Notes: generated by a model not told the origin, from the sequence alone. Counted from the first letter of the stretch, positions 11,501-22,074 are shown. The stretch is 64,000 nucleotides of DNA from Asterias amurensis (GCF_032118995.1 NC_092661.1:16959506-17023505); one strand, 5' to 3'. A program made the numbers and translations.

Positions 11501-13644
11501 TAATTGTTCTCTTTGTATGTCGATGAGATAAAGCAATGGTCTTCAACATGTGCCTGCAGTCTCCAGCACCAATAATCAGAACATTCAGATCGGAGGATCG
11601 GTCATTGTCTAGGACTGTAGTCAAGAAAGGGAAAAAGCTTAATTAGCCTACATGTAGTTTGAGTTATTGATTTAAAATTTAGCACCAGTCTCCCTTTGAA
11701 ATAACACTCTGTACTAAGGCCGAGTAAAAAAATAAACTTGTTTAGCGTCCTCGCCCGCTTCCTTTTTAGAGGCCGCCTCCTTTTTTTTTTATGGGCACAT
11801 TTTTAACAAAAAATATGTTTAATGATTTTTTTTATATGAAAAAAGGGTTATTTTAAACGATCTCAGCTATAACAATCTGAATGTCTTGTCTGAATGTCTT
11901 GTCCAAAATGTTTCATTTATGTATTGTGTATTTGAGCAGTAGAAAAAACATTGGATATTTGACATTTTTAAAATTAAAAATAAAAAGCCCCTCCTACTTC
12001 CTTTTTAAGAAACCCGGATGCTAAACATGTTTCTTTTTTTATTCAGCCTAATTCTAAAAATAAAGGCCAGGTAGGCTAGTTACATTACAATGGAGCACGA
12101 ATGAATTGAGCTTGAACTACCAAAATGGGAGCCCGGCAGAATGCCCTAGTTTTGAATATAAAAAAAACGAGGACAATCCTGATTTGTTCATCCTGCTCAT
12201 TTGTCTTGCACCAACAAAAGTAAATCAGACTAAACTAGTAAATTTGAACCACAAACAGTACATTTTTTTTCTTTTCTCTTTTCTCCAGATTTAGGGTTTA
12301 TTTGAGCATGGTAGGCCAATATAACTTGTTCATGTATTTGTAGTTTAAAGACACTGGACACTATTGGTAATTGTCAAAGACCAGTCTTCTCACTTGGTGT
12401 ATCTCAACATAATTTATGCATAAAATAACAAACCTGTGAAAATTTGAGCTTGATTGATCGTCGAGGTTGTGAGATAACTATGAAAGAAAAGAACACCCTT
12501 GTCACCAAAAGTGTGTCATGCTTTCAGATGCTTGATTTCGAGACCTCAAATTCTAAACTTGGGCGTGGAAAATTATTTCTTTCTCAAAAACTACGTCACT
12601 TCAGAGGGGGCCGGCTGTTTCTCACAATGTTTTATATACTATCATTTTTATCAATCTCTCCCTATTACTTGTTACCAAGTGAGGTTTTATGCTGATAATT
12701 GTTTTGAGTAATTACCAATAAATACATGTAGTGTCCACTGCCTTTATAGCCATTGGACCCTTTCGTAACAGAAAAAAAACCGAAAGTTTACAGATTTGCA
12801 AATAACTTACAGGGTTTACAGAAGGTAGTGGTGAAAGACTTCCCTTGAAATATTATTCCATGAAATGCTTTACTTTTTGAGAAAACAGTAAAACAATATC
12901 CATTCTCGTTAACGAGAATTACGGATTTATTTTAAACACATGTCATGACACGGCGAAATGCGCGGATACACGGATGGGTTTTCCCTTATTTTCTCCTGAC
13001 TCCGATGACCAATTGAGCCCAAATTTTCACAGGTTTGTTACTTGATACAGAAGTTGTGATACACGAAGTGTGGGCCTTGGACAATACTGTTTACCAAAAG
13101 TGTCCAATGGCTTTAAGTCACCATGGGCATGGCCACCACCTTTTCATTCTTTTCTTTTTTATGGAAAAATAGTATCTAATTTATAAATACAATAATTAGT
13201 AAGAGTAAGACTATTTAAAATATATAAAAAGAGATATTCCTTTACTTTAGTTTATTTAGTGAAAAATTAGTGAAAAGTGGTGGCAGGATTAGCCTTTTAG
13301 TAGTTAGGAAATGTTTCACAAAATTATCTTAAGATTCTTAAGCTTAGCCTCAGTTCTTCCTCCATGGTTGCACTGTTCATGGAGGTAGAAATATTTCAAC
13401 ATCCTTGCACTGTTGCAGCGATACTATACATTGTTTTACAACACCAGCCTACCACATAGTACAGGTGCAGGGCAGCGCAACATCATCATGCAACAACCAA
13501 TGACATGTGCTACATGTAGTAAAATCCAAAATGCCGCAACACTAGAGACGAAACTCAAGTTAAAAACAACTCACCCTTATCTTGAAGGTCAAGTGCAGGG
13601 CTAAAACCCCACCACGTAACTGCACCAAAAGCATCCACCATCAT
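2600..13644 (-). CDS. DNAAF3: Dynein axonemal assembly factor 3 (ten exons)
   Basis: DNAAF3 is a cytoplasmic factor that pre-assembles axonemal dynein arms for motile cilia. In minus-strand order the exons are 13644-13575, 11614-11499, 10874-10687, 9822-9676, 9330-9114, 7009-6887, 6484-6268, 6101-5987, 5199-5043 and 2665-2600. All introns have GT-AG ends and the phases agree throughout, giving 471 aa (human isoforms are about 540-590). Family landmarks, compared from memory with human DNAAF3: TWWGFSPALDL near the N-terminus (residues 10-20), FYIVESNLELLGRH (63-76), ALKFKERDQLEAIFKFW, the segment ending VPNKTLASG, GYWGDI, and the C-terminal MLELRKEQ helix. A run of Glu/Asp (about 330-358) forms an acidic linker between the two conserved halves (DUF4470 and DUF4471 in the family). 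Two ATGs sit in tandem at the start; I chose the first. The last intron is 2.4 kb and full of MITEs. It faces a plus-strand gene 219 bp away. The first and last exons are short but fit both phase and family. Confidence 0.93.
3159..3549. mobile_element. Palindromic TTAA MITE (AGGAACACG family), intronic
   Basis: TTAA flanks AGGAACACGTTGCCTTGGAT at the left and the inverse at the right. The whole unit is a near-palindrome that meets at a GGGAGTCAA...TTGACTCCC centre (about 3340-3362), so single strands could fold into a hairpin of about 190 bp. It lies in the last DNAAF3 intron. Target specificity is shown by the empty site described for the copy at 42074-42464. Confidence 0.9.
4206..4440. repeat. 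Two-copy tandem duplication, about 117 bp unit
   Basis: The segment starting ATACACACATGAATGAGTAA is repeated immediately after itself, with small differences in the A-run and TA-run lengths. It lies in the last DNAAF3 intron and has no coding potential. Confidence 0.75.
4790..4967. mobile_element. MITE, ATAGACCTTATG family, copy 1
   Basis: Terminal inverted repeats ATAGACCTTATGCACATGAC and GACGTCAATGCATAAGGTCT enclose about 178 bp. A second copy at 10953-11127 has the same interior (TTGTTCATTGGCCAAT and AGATGG). Both copies are in DNAAF3 introns. A flanking TA could be the target duplication. Confidence 0.8.
5628..5869. mobile_element. MITE, 'CCCAATTTCATAGAGCTGC' family
   Basis: A full-length copy with GGGGCCAATTTCATAGAGC at one end and GCTCTATGAAATTTGGCCC at the other, and paired GCTTAAGCA motifs inside. 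It sits in the DNAAF3 intron between the exons at 5199 and 5987. Confidence 0.85.
7028..8400. repeat. Degenerate repeat array in DNAAF3 intron
   Basis: It opens with a 'TTTATTGTCCCTGCATGGGA' stretch that resembles the 3' ends of LINE-like repeats. Diverged tandem units follow, carrying GTAACCTTTTGAACTGCACT (starting near 7780 and 7937, period about 156 bp), with weaker units near 8094 and 8320. Another shared block, CACAATGTATT-TGCTCAG, occurs near 7239 and 8169. No frame is maintained. It may be an eroded retroelement that expanded locally. Confidence 0.55.
7281..7508. mobile_element. MITE, 'GGGCCCAATTTCATGGCTCT' family
   Basis: The ends GGGCCCAATTTCATGGCTCT and GGCCATGAAATTGGGCCC are inverse complements. 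The interior repeats GTAAGCG/CGCTTAC. It is the same family as 33365-33608 and 44648-44891, and lies inside the degenerate array of the DNAAF3 intron. Confidence 0.85.
9351..9510. mobile_element. Truncated MITE, 'CACTGGACAC' family
   Basis: One half of the ACACTGGACAC...TGGTAATTGTCAAAGACC family, ending in the conserved AAAGAAAGAACACCCTT block with no matching right half. It lies 20 bp from a DNAAF3 exon, so it is very close to the acceptor side of the intron. Confidence 0.65.
9878..10132. mobile_element. MITE, TGGGTGCGTTCGTTTAGC family
   Basis: The terminal inverted repeats TGGGTGCGTTCGTTTAGCTT and AAGCTAAACGAACGCATCCA enclose a GC-rich interior with further internal inverted copies of CGTTCGTTTAGCT and GGGGCTCACCC. 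It stands out from the AT-rich surroundings by base composition. Only one copy is in the window. No target duplication is obvious. Confidence 0.85.
10953..11127. mobile_element. MITE, ATAGACCTTATG family, copy 2
   Basis: The same inverted termini and interior as 4790-4967, in the same orientation, within the DNAAF3 intron between the exons at 10874 and 11499. Confidence 0.8.
11228..11352. repeat. (AAAAT)n microsatellite
   Basis: About 125 bp of AAAAT and AAAAAT units, interrupted only by unit-length variation, in a DNAAF3 intron. Confidence 0.9.
12345..13116. mobile_element. Composite of two adjacent MITEs
   Basis: The left part (12345-12746) is a 'CACTGGACACTATTGGTAAT' family element with the inverse end AGTGTCCACTGCCTTTA. 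The right part (about 12744-13116) is a different palindromic family with ends AGCCATTGGACCC and GTCCAATGGCTTTAA. The two share their junction. The same pair in the same order occurs at 45399-46202. Both are in the first DNAAF3 intron. Confidence 0.8.
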
Positions 13645-13863
13645 TAAACAATGTTCTTCATTTAAAAGAAACAAATTACCCGCAATTATTTCACCAAGAA
13701 ACTTCTCAACAACAGTAAACACAAATTGGACGGAATGTTTTTGACTAAATCGTACGCGCTGAAATGATGCTTGTCTCCGAGTCCCCTCTGGTAATTCAAT
13801 GCTTAGTTATTTATATTTTTAGGCGCCGGAAATTCAACAGCCGATTGCGTGCATAACAACAAA
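13645..13863. promoter_or_regulatory. Probable bidirectional promoter
   Basis: The 219 bp between the DNAAF3 start codon (minus) and the start codon of the coiled-coil protein gene (plus) contain no repeat, unlike almost everything around them. CCGGAAAT at 13826-13833 resembles an ETS-factor site. I saw no good RFX X-box, which would have been expected for a cilium gene, and no clear TATA box. That the promoter is shared is inferred from the spacing alone. Confidence 0.65.
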
Positions 13864-16800
13864 ATGGCCGGCGATCAAGGAGCTAAGATTTGGGTTGTCG
13901 TGAATCGGATTGATTTGGGTGGTAAGATCGACCAGTTATTTGCCATTGTAATATGGCATTTGAAAGATTATTGTGTCTAGAATTAAACTAGTGTGTTTGG
14001 TGTAATGTCGTGTGAGCCAAAACCCTCGGATCTCGAGTCATCATGACCGGTCGACGGTGACTTTCTGGTTTGTGTATGCATGTGTATGTTTTGTGATTGT
14101 GACCTACAGATGTAGTGACCTACATTATGAAAAGGGGGGGGGGGGGCGGGGGGCCACTGTGCCTTTGGGACACTGTGTCAAATCAGTTGTCAGTTATTAT
14201 AGCTCCATGGTGGGATAACAAATGACTGCCGTTCGTTCGGTAGGCTAGGGAGTGTACACTGTGTGTACGGCCGCTTTCTCATATCCGAAGACAAACTGTT
14301 TTTTTTAGTGATATACAAAATAATGACAAAAATATTATTAATATTATTATTGACTTATTAATTAAAAACTAATAATGCCTAATACAGTAATATTAAGTAA
14401 TGGAGACAAGTCAAAGTTTAATGTGTTAAACAAGAACATTAACTTTACTCGGTTCAGTAACACAAAGTTTCCAAACAGTTGTCAGACAGATCACCCCCTC
14501 CTTGTGGAATGTGGTCGGCCTGGAACTACACTTTATACATTGTAGTACTACACAGGATAAGACACAGCTAGCTGGTTACTGGATGAATGACTAGACTTAA
14601 TAAATGGTGTCCTCTGCTAATTCACCCTTCAATAACTTTATATAATTATTTTTTACAATGTACTCTATTTCTAATGGATTATGTGATTTAATATTTACTT
14701 TCTTTGAAGGTACTCCTTCCTTTGAGCGCCAGGCTGCCAGTTCCATACAGCTAACTCAGAATGCTAGCTCTGGTGAAGTCCAACACGCAGTCCGGAAAGC
14801 TTTAGAACTACAGGGTGAAAACCTTGTACTCAAGGTTTGTATTATTAAAGGAACACGTTGCCTTGGCTTGGACGAGTTGGTCTATATAAAGCGTTTGTAA
14901 ACGTTTTTTTATAAAATGCATATGGTTGGAAAGATGTTTTAAAAGTAGAATACAATGATCCACACAAGTTTGCCTCGAAATTGCGTGGTTTTCCTTTTAC
15001 TGTGCGAACTAACACAGTCGGCCATTTATGGGAGTCAAAAATTTTACTCCCTAAAATGGCCGACCGTGTTAGTCGACGGGGTAAAAGGAAAACCGTGCAA
15101 TTTCGAGGCATGCTTGTGTGGATCATTGTATTCTACTTTTACAACGTCTTTCTACCCATATGCATTTTATAAAAAACGGTTACAAACGCTTTTCAAAGAC
15201 CAACTTGACCGATCCAAGGCATCGTGTTCCTTTAAGCCTTATTCAATCGGAGCCAAATTCTGCTTAATTAAAGCACCAAAAAAAAAATAACTAAGCACAA
15301 TACAGAGTTAAGCTGACAAGAATAAGATTACCAGCCAAAATACCATGTTTGTTTGTTTGTTTGTTTGTTTTATTTCTAAATATCACAATAAATAATACAG
15401 GAAAAAGGAACAGAGGGTGATACGAGGAGGGTGATAAATGCACAGTGTCTGATTGGTATCCTGCTTAGCATGGAAATGTAGAAATGTTTGCTTAACTCAC
15501 ACTACTCACAGCCAGTGGTGCCGCTGTGCTTTTGATGTTGTGCCCTTTGCAAAGATCCAATATAAATTTACGATTTCCTCAGAAGTCCCCCAAGCCAGGA
15601 AGAAAACTAATGTGCCCCGTCAAGGGCAAAGTTTAAGGCATGCCCCAGTGTTGGCCGTTTTTAGATATGGGTGATACTTTAGACCATGTGAACTTTGTTT
15701 ACAATAAGGGTGACCCTGTACATTCTTTGGGTATTCTGGCAGGCAAGATACTGCACTGGTCCTATGGGAAAGTTGACATTTTGTGACATAATTTCCATAT
15801 AAAACCAAGAGTTATAAAAGTAAAAGCTGGACAAGTTTTGAGATGTGCCCCCTTTCATCATATCAAAAGGTGATAAGAATTAGACAGTGCAATCTCCATA
15901 AAATATAACATTTTATGTTTTCTTCCATTAGGCTGTGTAAAAATCTTGGCTGCAGGAAGTCCGGGCTCTGTGGCTCTTATGTAAACATGTGATGTCACAG
16001 GTCACATTTGGATGTGGTTTGGTTGTATACAGAAGTTTATCCAAACCTAGCAAGTGTCATGTAAAATTGGGTTCACCATTCTCAAAATGGCTGATTGCCT
16101 ATCATGTTCATTTCAAAGTATTATTGGGAGAAGTGGGGAAGGGCAGGTTCAAAGTTCCCGTTGAGACTTTCTGAATTGAAAGATGATCTTTTATTATTTT
16201 TCTTTGTTTATTTGTTAATCTTTCTGACATTGGCAAGCAAACAAAAGTGACAACAATAAGATTAACCACAAATGCTTTTTTTTTTTAATAAATGAATGTT
16301 CGATTTCCAATTTCAGTTGAGGAACAGTCGCGGTTCACTTATTCCAGTCAACAGTCATATCGTTCCGAACTCAAAATTTATGTAAGTAGTAATTTCAAAG
16401 TGTTCAGTAGTTTCGCAGAGAAAGCTGGTATCACTCATCAGTTGATAGAGGAACTAAAAAAAAATTGAACTAACACGATTGAAAAATTGATAGTAGTATG
16501 ACGTCCAGAATAAAGACAATTAAAGTGCTTAATCCACTATAACTAAGATGCAAGGCTTAAATGCAAGGCTGATACAAAACAAATTATGAATTTATCTTGC
16601 TTTCTTTCACTGTGGTTTTTCGTTCGCACAGAAAACAGAAAGGGAATCCCATTCTGAGGACCACATTTCAATTCAGCATCCTTTGGGCCAAACTTCTAAA
16701 ATTTGGGTCCAGAATGCCCCTAGTTTTGAAGAAAGAAAAAAACCTGTCGAGAATCCTGACTGTACATGTACTTGTTTGTCAAATTAAGCATCAGGTTTGC

Positions 16801-19800
16801 CTTGGTGTTTTTTTTCCCCTGACTTTCACCTCTGCAGTCAAAGCCGAGTAGCGCATATATTGCACACAGGCTGTATACTTCCCAGGGAGCTGAGATGGTT
16901 TAAGGAATGATTTAAGGCCCAGTGACCAGGGGAAATATTGTCAGAAGCGCTTTGAGACACCCCTCTGGCGTGAAAAGCGCTATATACAAAAGGTCTATTA
17001 TTAGTATTATTAAAGGTTCGAATCCCACCTCAGACGAGAGCCTTGCATGTGGATTAGGTCTTTCGGTCCGTACCTGATTGTGTGGGTTTCCCCTTTTGGG
17101 GTTTTTCTCCCACGTCTAAACCATTTCTTCTTGCTCATCCCATATTCTTGGTTGATATTCACATTTTCCAGGCCATATACACTTGAAGTTGTGCAGAGAT
17201 ATCAGCATGGTGAGTTACCCAGCAACCTTTCTTATAGACTTGTGGACAAGTCGTTAAATGTCTGTCGCGGTGATAGCGTTTCTACTCTCTCTCGCGAAAC
17301 TGCTGGCCCGCCATGCGACTACTGCTCTCACAAATGTGGTCTCAGTTAACGGGAAGTAGAAGGCAGCCAGCAGCTTCGTGCGAGAGCAGTGATCTCACGA
17401 GATCAGTTTTCAATCGCAGACACCTACATCTTTGCGCCATCACCACGGCTCGACTTCACTGTGACAGACCATTAACGACTAGTCGACAAATCTACCTTTC
17501 TTAGGGTGTGGGGAGAAATATGAACCCTTTTCAGTCTAAAAGTTCACTTAGAGTTTTCAAAAATTTACATCGTTAGACTTGTTCACTTGGTTTGAGATGA
17601 ACTTCATATCATCGACTCAAACAGCTCCACCCTCACAAATAGAATGGAGATATTTTAAAAAGATTGGTGTTGTTGGTAGTGTTGGACAGTTTTCCTCATT
17701 TTATTTCATTTTGTTCAATTTTATTTGCAAGCAAACAATAGAAAAATTGCACTATCAAAGGATCTACAAGAACTAACATTAAAAAAATTAAATAAAGAAT
17801 GCGAAAAATGTTAAATGATTTGGCAAAGTGCTGAGGAACCTGGCTGGGGGGGCAGATACATGTAGGAACAACCTCCAGTGGGGGTGGTACACTCAAACAA
17901 TTAGAAACAAACTAAAAAACACAGGAAAAAACTGGTGTTAAAGGCAGTGGACACTATTGGTAATTACTCAAAATAATTATTAGCGTAAAACCTTTCTTGA
18001 TCACAAGTAATGGGGAGAGGTTGATGGTATAAAACATTGTAAGAAATGGCTCCCTCTGAAGTGCCATAGTTTATGAGAAAGAAGCAATTTTCCACGAATT
18101 TGATTTCGAGACCTCAAGATTAGACAAGGGTATTTTTTCTTTATTTATTTATTTATTTATTTCTTGTTTATCCTGGGAAATCCATTCAGTAAGAAAAACT
18201 CACTGATCTCCCATGGATCCCAGCTAATAACAAACTACAGAAGTGAACTTAAGATAAAAATGTTACAAATTTACACAGAAAAACATTTTTATCTCGCAAG
18301 TTCGATGACCGATTGAGCTCAAATTTTCACAGGTTTGTTATTTTATGCATATGTTGAGATACACCAACTGTGAAGGCTAGTCTTTGACAATTACCAATAG
18401 TGTCCACTGCCTTTAAAAAATAACTTTAAAAGTGGCCGACCACTACTTATACGGAAAATGGAAAAGAAAATCCGTTATAACATATATATATTTTTGTACA
18501 CAGTGAAACCCATGCCACGCTCAGTGAAATTAAACGGCTTCAGTGACGTGACTAGAGTAAGACTACAAAAGATTATCAAAAGAGTAAGTATCAGAACAAA
18601 ATATTACATTATTACTCAAAAGAGATCAATACAAAGGTTATAACTTTACAGAAACGATTTCAAGAACTAGATGAAAACAAATGATACCGCAGAAAATCTG
18701 CGGCGCAGAGGGAAACATTTTAGAAGCAGAGCTTGTGAGCAATCGTCCCTAGAGTCTACATTTACATTTCGGAGTCCTGGTAAACAAATTTTATTTGCTT
18801 TATTTTCCTGACATTTTCAGTTGTCACGGTCTTTGTGAAAATGTTATTTGTTTCATTCATGACATCTCCAGTAGTTATTTATTTTTACTCCAAGACTTTC
18901 CTAGTTGTCACGGTCTTCGGTATTATGTTATTTGTTTTTGTTTTTGACATTTTCAGTTCTCATGTTCGTCGAATTAATGCTAGTTGTTTTTATTCTTGAC
19001 ATTTTCAGTTGTCATCGTCTTCGTAACAAAAGGTTATTTGCTTTTATTCCTGACATTTTCATTTGGCATGGTCTTGAAATTGTTCGGTTATTTCTTGTTT
19101 TCAGTAGAGGGACTGTATTAAGTGTTGCATACTTCTTACTGCGTTCAAACTATTTAAAACTCGGAGGTTTTATAGTACTAAATATTCTTATTATTGTATA
19201 CTAGAGAAAAAGAAATAGACTTTCCAAAAAAGAAATATCTGTTGAGCTGTAAAGCCTTTGAAGCCGTTTGATATGGAATGCATATAGTTAGATAGATAAT
19301 TTAAAAGTAGAATATAATGATCCATAAAAACATGCCTCGAAATTTAAGGAGAAAAAATTTTGACTCAACAAAATTGCTGACCATGTTAGTTTGTGACGTA
19401 AAAGGAAAACCGTGCAATTTCGAGGCATGTTTGTGTGGATTATTACATTCTACTTTTAAATTATCTATATAACCATATCGATTTTATAACAAACGGTTTA
19501 AAACGCTTTTCAAAAACCAACTCGCCGGATCCAAGGCAACGTGTCTCTTTAATACACCTTACTCTTTGATCTACTTCTCTAGTACTGAGAATACTGTTCC
19601 CAAAAGCTCTTTGAAATCTATATCTTTTGGGACTACAAAGAGAAGAAAAAGACATCTTTTCAACATACCTGTACCAAACTCTCTCTCTCTCAGATAATTT
19701 TCTCAACAATTTCCCCCGCCCCTGTTTATAAACTAGTCCAATCTTGTGTTTGGCCGCAGTTTCAGTTGATCTTTAACATCACAATGATGACCATACCACA

Positions 19801-21250
19801 TTGCAATGATGGTTTTTCAAACCACCAGGAACAAACTTTAATTTATTTTTCCTGTTTCTCTTGTCACAGATTGAGCAATTAGAGGAAAATGTTCCTGAGT
19901 TGAGGAATCGCAGAGAGGACAAAATTACGAAGGTACATTTACAAAGAGGGTTGACTTAAAGGCAGTGCACACTATTGGTAATTGTCAAAGACTAGCCTTC
20001 ACAGTTGGTGTATCTCAACCTATGCATAAAATAACAAACATGTGAAAATTTGAGCTCAATCGGTCATCGAACTTGCGAGATAATAATGAAAGAAAAAACA
20101 CCCTTGTCACACGAAGTTGTGTGCGTTTACATGGTTGATTTCAAGACCTCAAGTTCTAAATCTGAGGTCTCAAAATCAAATTCGTGGAAAATTATGTTTT
20201 TCTCAAAAACTATAGCACTTAAGAGGGAGCCGTTTCTCACAATGTTTTATACCATCAAACACTCCCCATTACTGGTCATCTAGAAAGGTTTTATGCCAAT
20301 AATTTTTTTGAGTAATTACCAATAGTGTCCACTGCCTTTAAGCCTGGTTCATACTCCCTGCGAATGCGAATGCGAAGCGAATTTGACGTGAATTTGACGC
20401 CACAACCCTCCTTTCGCACCGATATTCGCAAGTGAGTTGAGCAGAGTTGAACTGCTGCGAAATATTCGTTGCGAATTTGTGACGTCAACGTTCGTATCGC
20501 ATTCGCATTCGCAGGAAGTATGAACCGGGCTTTACAGTTGTAGATGCATGCACCACATGATATCATATGCACACCGGCATATTTCATCTACCATTCAAAA
20601 CCACAGTGTCAATATTTAATGGTCAGACAGTAAGAGGGTTGACTGTTTACAGTTGTAGATGCATTCACCACATGATATCATAATTCACACCGGCATATTT
20701 CATCTACCATTCAAAACCACAGTGTAAACATTTAATGGTCAGACAGTAGGAGGGTTGACTATTTACAGTTGTAGATGCATTCACCACATGATGTCATAAT
20801 TCACACCGGCATATTTCATCTACCATTCAAAACCACAATGTCAATATTTAATGGTCAGACAGTAGGAGGGTTGATCGTTTACTGTTGTAGATGCATTCAC
20901 CACATGATGTCATATTACAGGCTGCAATAGTTCATGTACTAAATACCAAAACCACAGTGTCAATATTTAATGGTCAAACAGTGAGAGGGTTGACTGTTTA
21001 CTGTTGTAGATGAACCAACCAAGCATATCATACTTCGCACCCACATAGTTCATCTATCATTCAAAACCACATTCATCTTACAGAAAAAAGTGATCAAGAT
21101 TAGGAGGGTTAACTTCTTGTGTATGTGTGTTTTTCCCCCTCTAAGGAAATGGATTATCTGAATGAGAAGATGAGGTTCTTGAATAAGCGGATGCAAGAAG
21201 CAGAGAGTCTTAAGTGGAAAGGAATGTTTAAGAGACATCCGCTATGGTGA
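13864..21250 (+). CDS. Unrecognised conserved-looking coiled-coil protein, 177 aa
   Basis: Seven exons splice in frame with GT-AG introns: 13864-13921, 14710-14834, 16317-16381, 17172-17209, 18504-18583, 19870-19932 and 21146-21250. The N-terminal half (AKIWVVVNRIDLG, then VRKALELQ-ENLVLKLRNSRGSLIPVN at about 49-73) has the feel of a beta-grasp or ubiquitin-like fold, but that is only a guess from pattern. YTLEVVQRYQHVKP follows at about 85-98. Residues from about 117 to 165 are heptad-like (IKRIEQLEE, MDYLNEKMRFLNKRM) and predict a coiled coil. The protein ends WKGMFKRHPLW. No signal peptide or membrane segment is present. I do not recognise the family. Consistent exon phases and the conserved style of the motifs argue that it is real. 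It shares a 219-bp divergent intergenic region with DNAAF3, so a ciliary role is possible but unproven. Confidence 0.85.
14845..15235. mobile_element. Palindromic TTAA MITE (AGGAACACG family)
   Basis: TTAAAGGAACACGTTGCC at the left and the inverse ending TTTAA at the right, with a central GGGAGTCAA/TTTTACTCCC hinge. It begins only 10 bp after the donor site of the second exon of the coiled-coil gene. Confidence 0.88.
16926..17035. repeat. Possible SINE-like fragment
   Basis: An AAGCGCTTTGAGACACC stretch with its partner AAAAGCGCTATATA is followed by GGTTCGAATCCCACCT, which matches a pol III B box. This layout resembles remnants of tRNA-derived SINEs. No A box in the right place was found, so the call is weak. 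Confidence 0.35.
17236..17493. mobile_element. MITE, AGACTTGTGGACAAGTCG family, copy 1
   Basis: The left end AGACTTGTGGACAAGTCGTT pairs with a diverged right end AACGACTAGTCGACAAATCT. The interior has inverted GCGAGAGCAGT motifs. It starts 27 bp after the short fourth exon of the coiled-coil gene. Related copies: 55139-55423 (full) and 38920-38953 (one end only). Confidence 0.8.
17938..18416. mobile_element. MITE, 'GGCAGTGGACAC' family, with an insertion
   Basis: The ends TTAAAGGCAGTGGACACTAT and AGTGTCCACTGCCTTTAA are intact. About 150 bp near 18133-18285 interrupt the element with a TTTA microsatellite and a 'TTTATCCTGGGAAATCC' stretch that looks like a LINE-type 3' fragment. It lies directly upstream of the fifth exon of the coiled-coil gene. 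Confidence 0.78.
18787..19085. repeat. Degenerate tandem repeat, about 60 bp unit
   Basis: Four to five diverged units contain TTATTTG, then TGACATTTTCAGTTGTCA, then CGGTCTTCG. It is intronic in the coiled-coil gene. Each unit carries a TTTTCAG acceptor-like string, but no exon follows. Confidence 0.65.
19245..19553. mobile_element. Diverged palindromic TTAA MITE copy
   Basis: The right half is clear (GAGGCATGTTTGTGTGGAT, then CCAAGGCAACGTG). The left terminus is eroded. It is an older member of the AGGAACACG family. Confidence 0.7.
19956..20341. mobile_element. MITE, 'GGCAGTGGACAC' family
   Basis: Full-length, with CTTAAAGGCAGTGCACACTA at the left and AGTGTCCACTGCCTTTAA at the right. It begins 24 bp after the sixth exon of the coiled-coil gene. 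Confidence 0.85.
20338..20534. mobile_element. MITE, GTTCATACTCCCTGCGAATG family
   Basis: The ends GCCTGGTTCATACTCCCTGC and GCAGGAAGTATGAACCGGGC form inverted repeats of about 30 bp. GAATGCGAATGCGAAGCGAA repeats mark the inner part of the left arm. It abuts the preceding MITE directly. Confidence 0.85.
20531..21061. repeat. Minisatellite, about 117 bp x 4.5
   Basis: Units begin ACAGTTGTAGATGCA and contain CACCACATGAT, CATCTACCATTCAAAACC and AATATTTAATGGTCAGACAG. Starts are near 20531, 20646, 20762, 20878 and 20999. The last unit is the most diverged. It lies in the last intron of the coiled-coil gene and ends about 85 bp before the final exon. Confidence 0.88.
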
Positions 21251-21312
21251 AGACGGGGACGTCAACATTTAGATCCGTGTCCGAAATGGCGACTTCACGT
21301 TAAGTGTCTTGC

Positions 21313-21679
21313 TTAAAAGGACACGTTGCCTTGGATCGGGCGAGTTGGTCTTTGAATGGCGTTTGTTATGAAATGCGTATGGTTAGATAGATAATTTAAA
21401 AGAAGAATATAATGATCCACACAAACATGCCTCGAAATTGCACGGTGTTCCTTTCACGGTCGGCCATTTTATGGAATTTTGACTCCACAAAATGGCTGAC
21501 CGTGTTTGTTCGCAACGCAAAAGGAAAACCGTGCAATTTCGAGGCATGTTTGTGTGGATCATTGCATTCTACTTTTTTAAAACATCTTTCTAACCATATA
21601 TGCATTCTTTAAATAACAAACTGTTTAAAATGCCATTCAAAGACCAACTCGACCGATCCAATGCAACGTGTTCCTTTAA
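21313..21679. mobile_element. Palindromic TTAA MITE (AGGAACACG family)
   Basis: TTAAAAGGACACGTTGCC and the inverse ACGTGTTCCTTTAA flank a palindrome with a CCACAAAATGGC hinge. It starts 63 bp after the stop codon of the coiled-coil gene, so it may lie in that gene's 3' UTR. Confidence 0.87.
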
Positions 21680-21921
21680 GGACACATGCGTCAAGTGACA
21701 ACTGTATGTAATTTATTTATATGTAGATAAACACCAAAGTGTAAGTTACTGTAAAAATAGTAGATATTGTTTAGTTGTGAAATCGTGTTGAGTAATTATT
21801 CTGTCAAAACATTAAGTGTGACGAAGAGAAGAAAGGGTTACACAATTTAAGGTTACATACATATTTATTTTTAATTGATGTGAAACTTGCATCAATTGCA
21901 GCCGATTTCACGAAACTTTAT

Positions 21922-22005
21922 GCAACTGCTGAAGTCCACTTGCGCAACAATTATGGCATAGTTTTTTACGCCATAAATGTTGCGCAAGTGGACTTACCCA
22001 GTTGC
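21922..22005. repeat. Short strong hairpin
   Basis: The arms GTCCACTTGCGCAACA and TGTTGCGCAAGTGGAC are exact inverse complements around a loop of about 28 bp that itself contains ATGGC/GCCAT. GCAACT/AGTTGC pair further out. It may be a very small MITE. Confidence 0.75.
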
Positions 22006-22074
22006 AAACATTTTCTTGGAAATGGCTGCTGGATGAAGAATAACTGTGTTTCACCCTATTCGGATGTGTGCTAT

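Noticed and set aside
13645-13863. RFX X-box in the DNAAF3 promoter
   Set aside because: I looked for a GTNRCC-spacer-RGYAAC arrangement and found nothing convincing in the 219 bp.
20531-21061. CRISPR-like array of regularly spaced repeats
   Set aside because: The whole 117-bp unit repeats with no unique spacers, and the genome is eukaryotic. It is a minisatellite.
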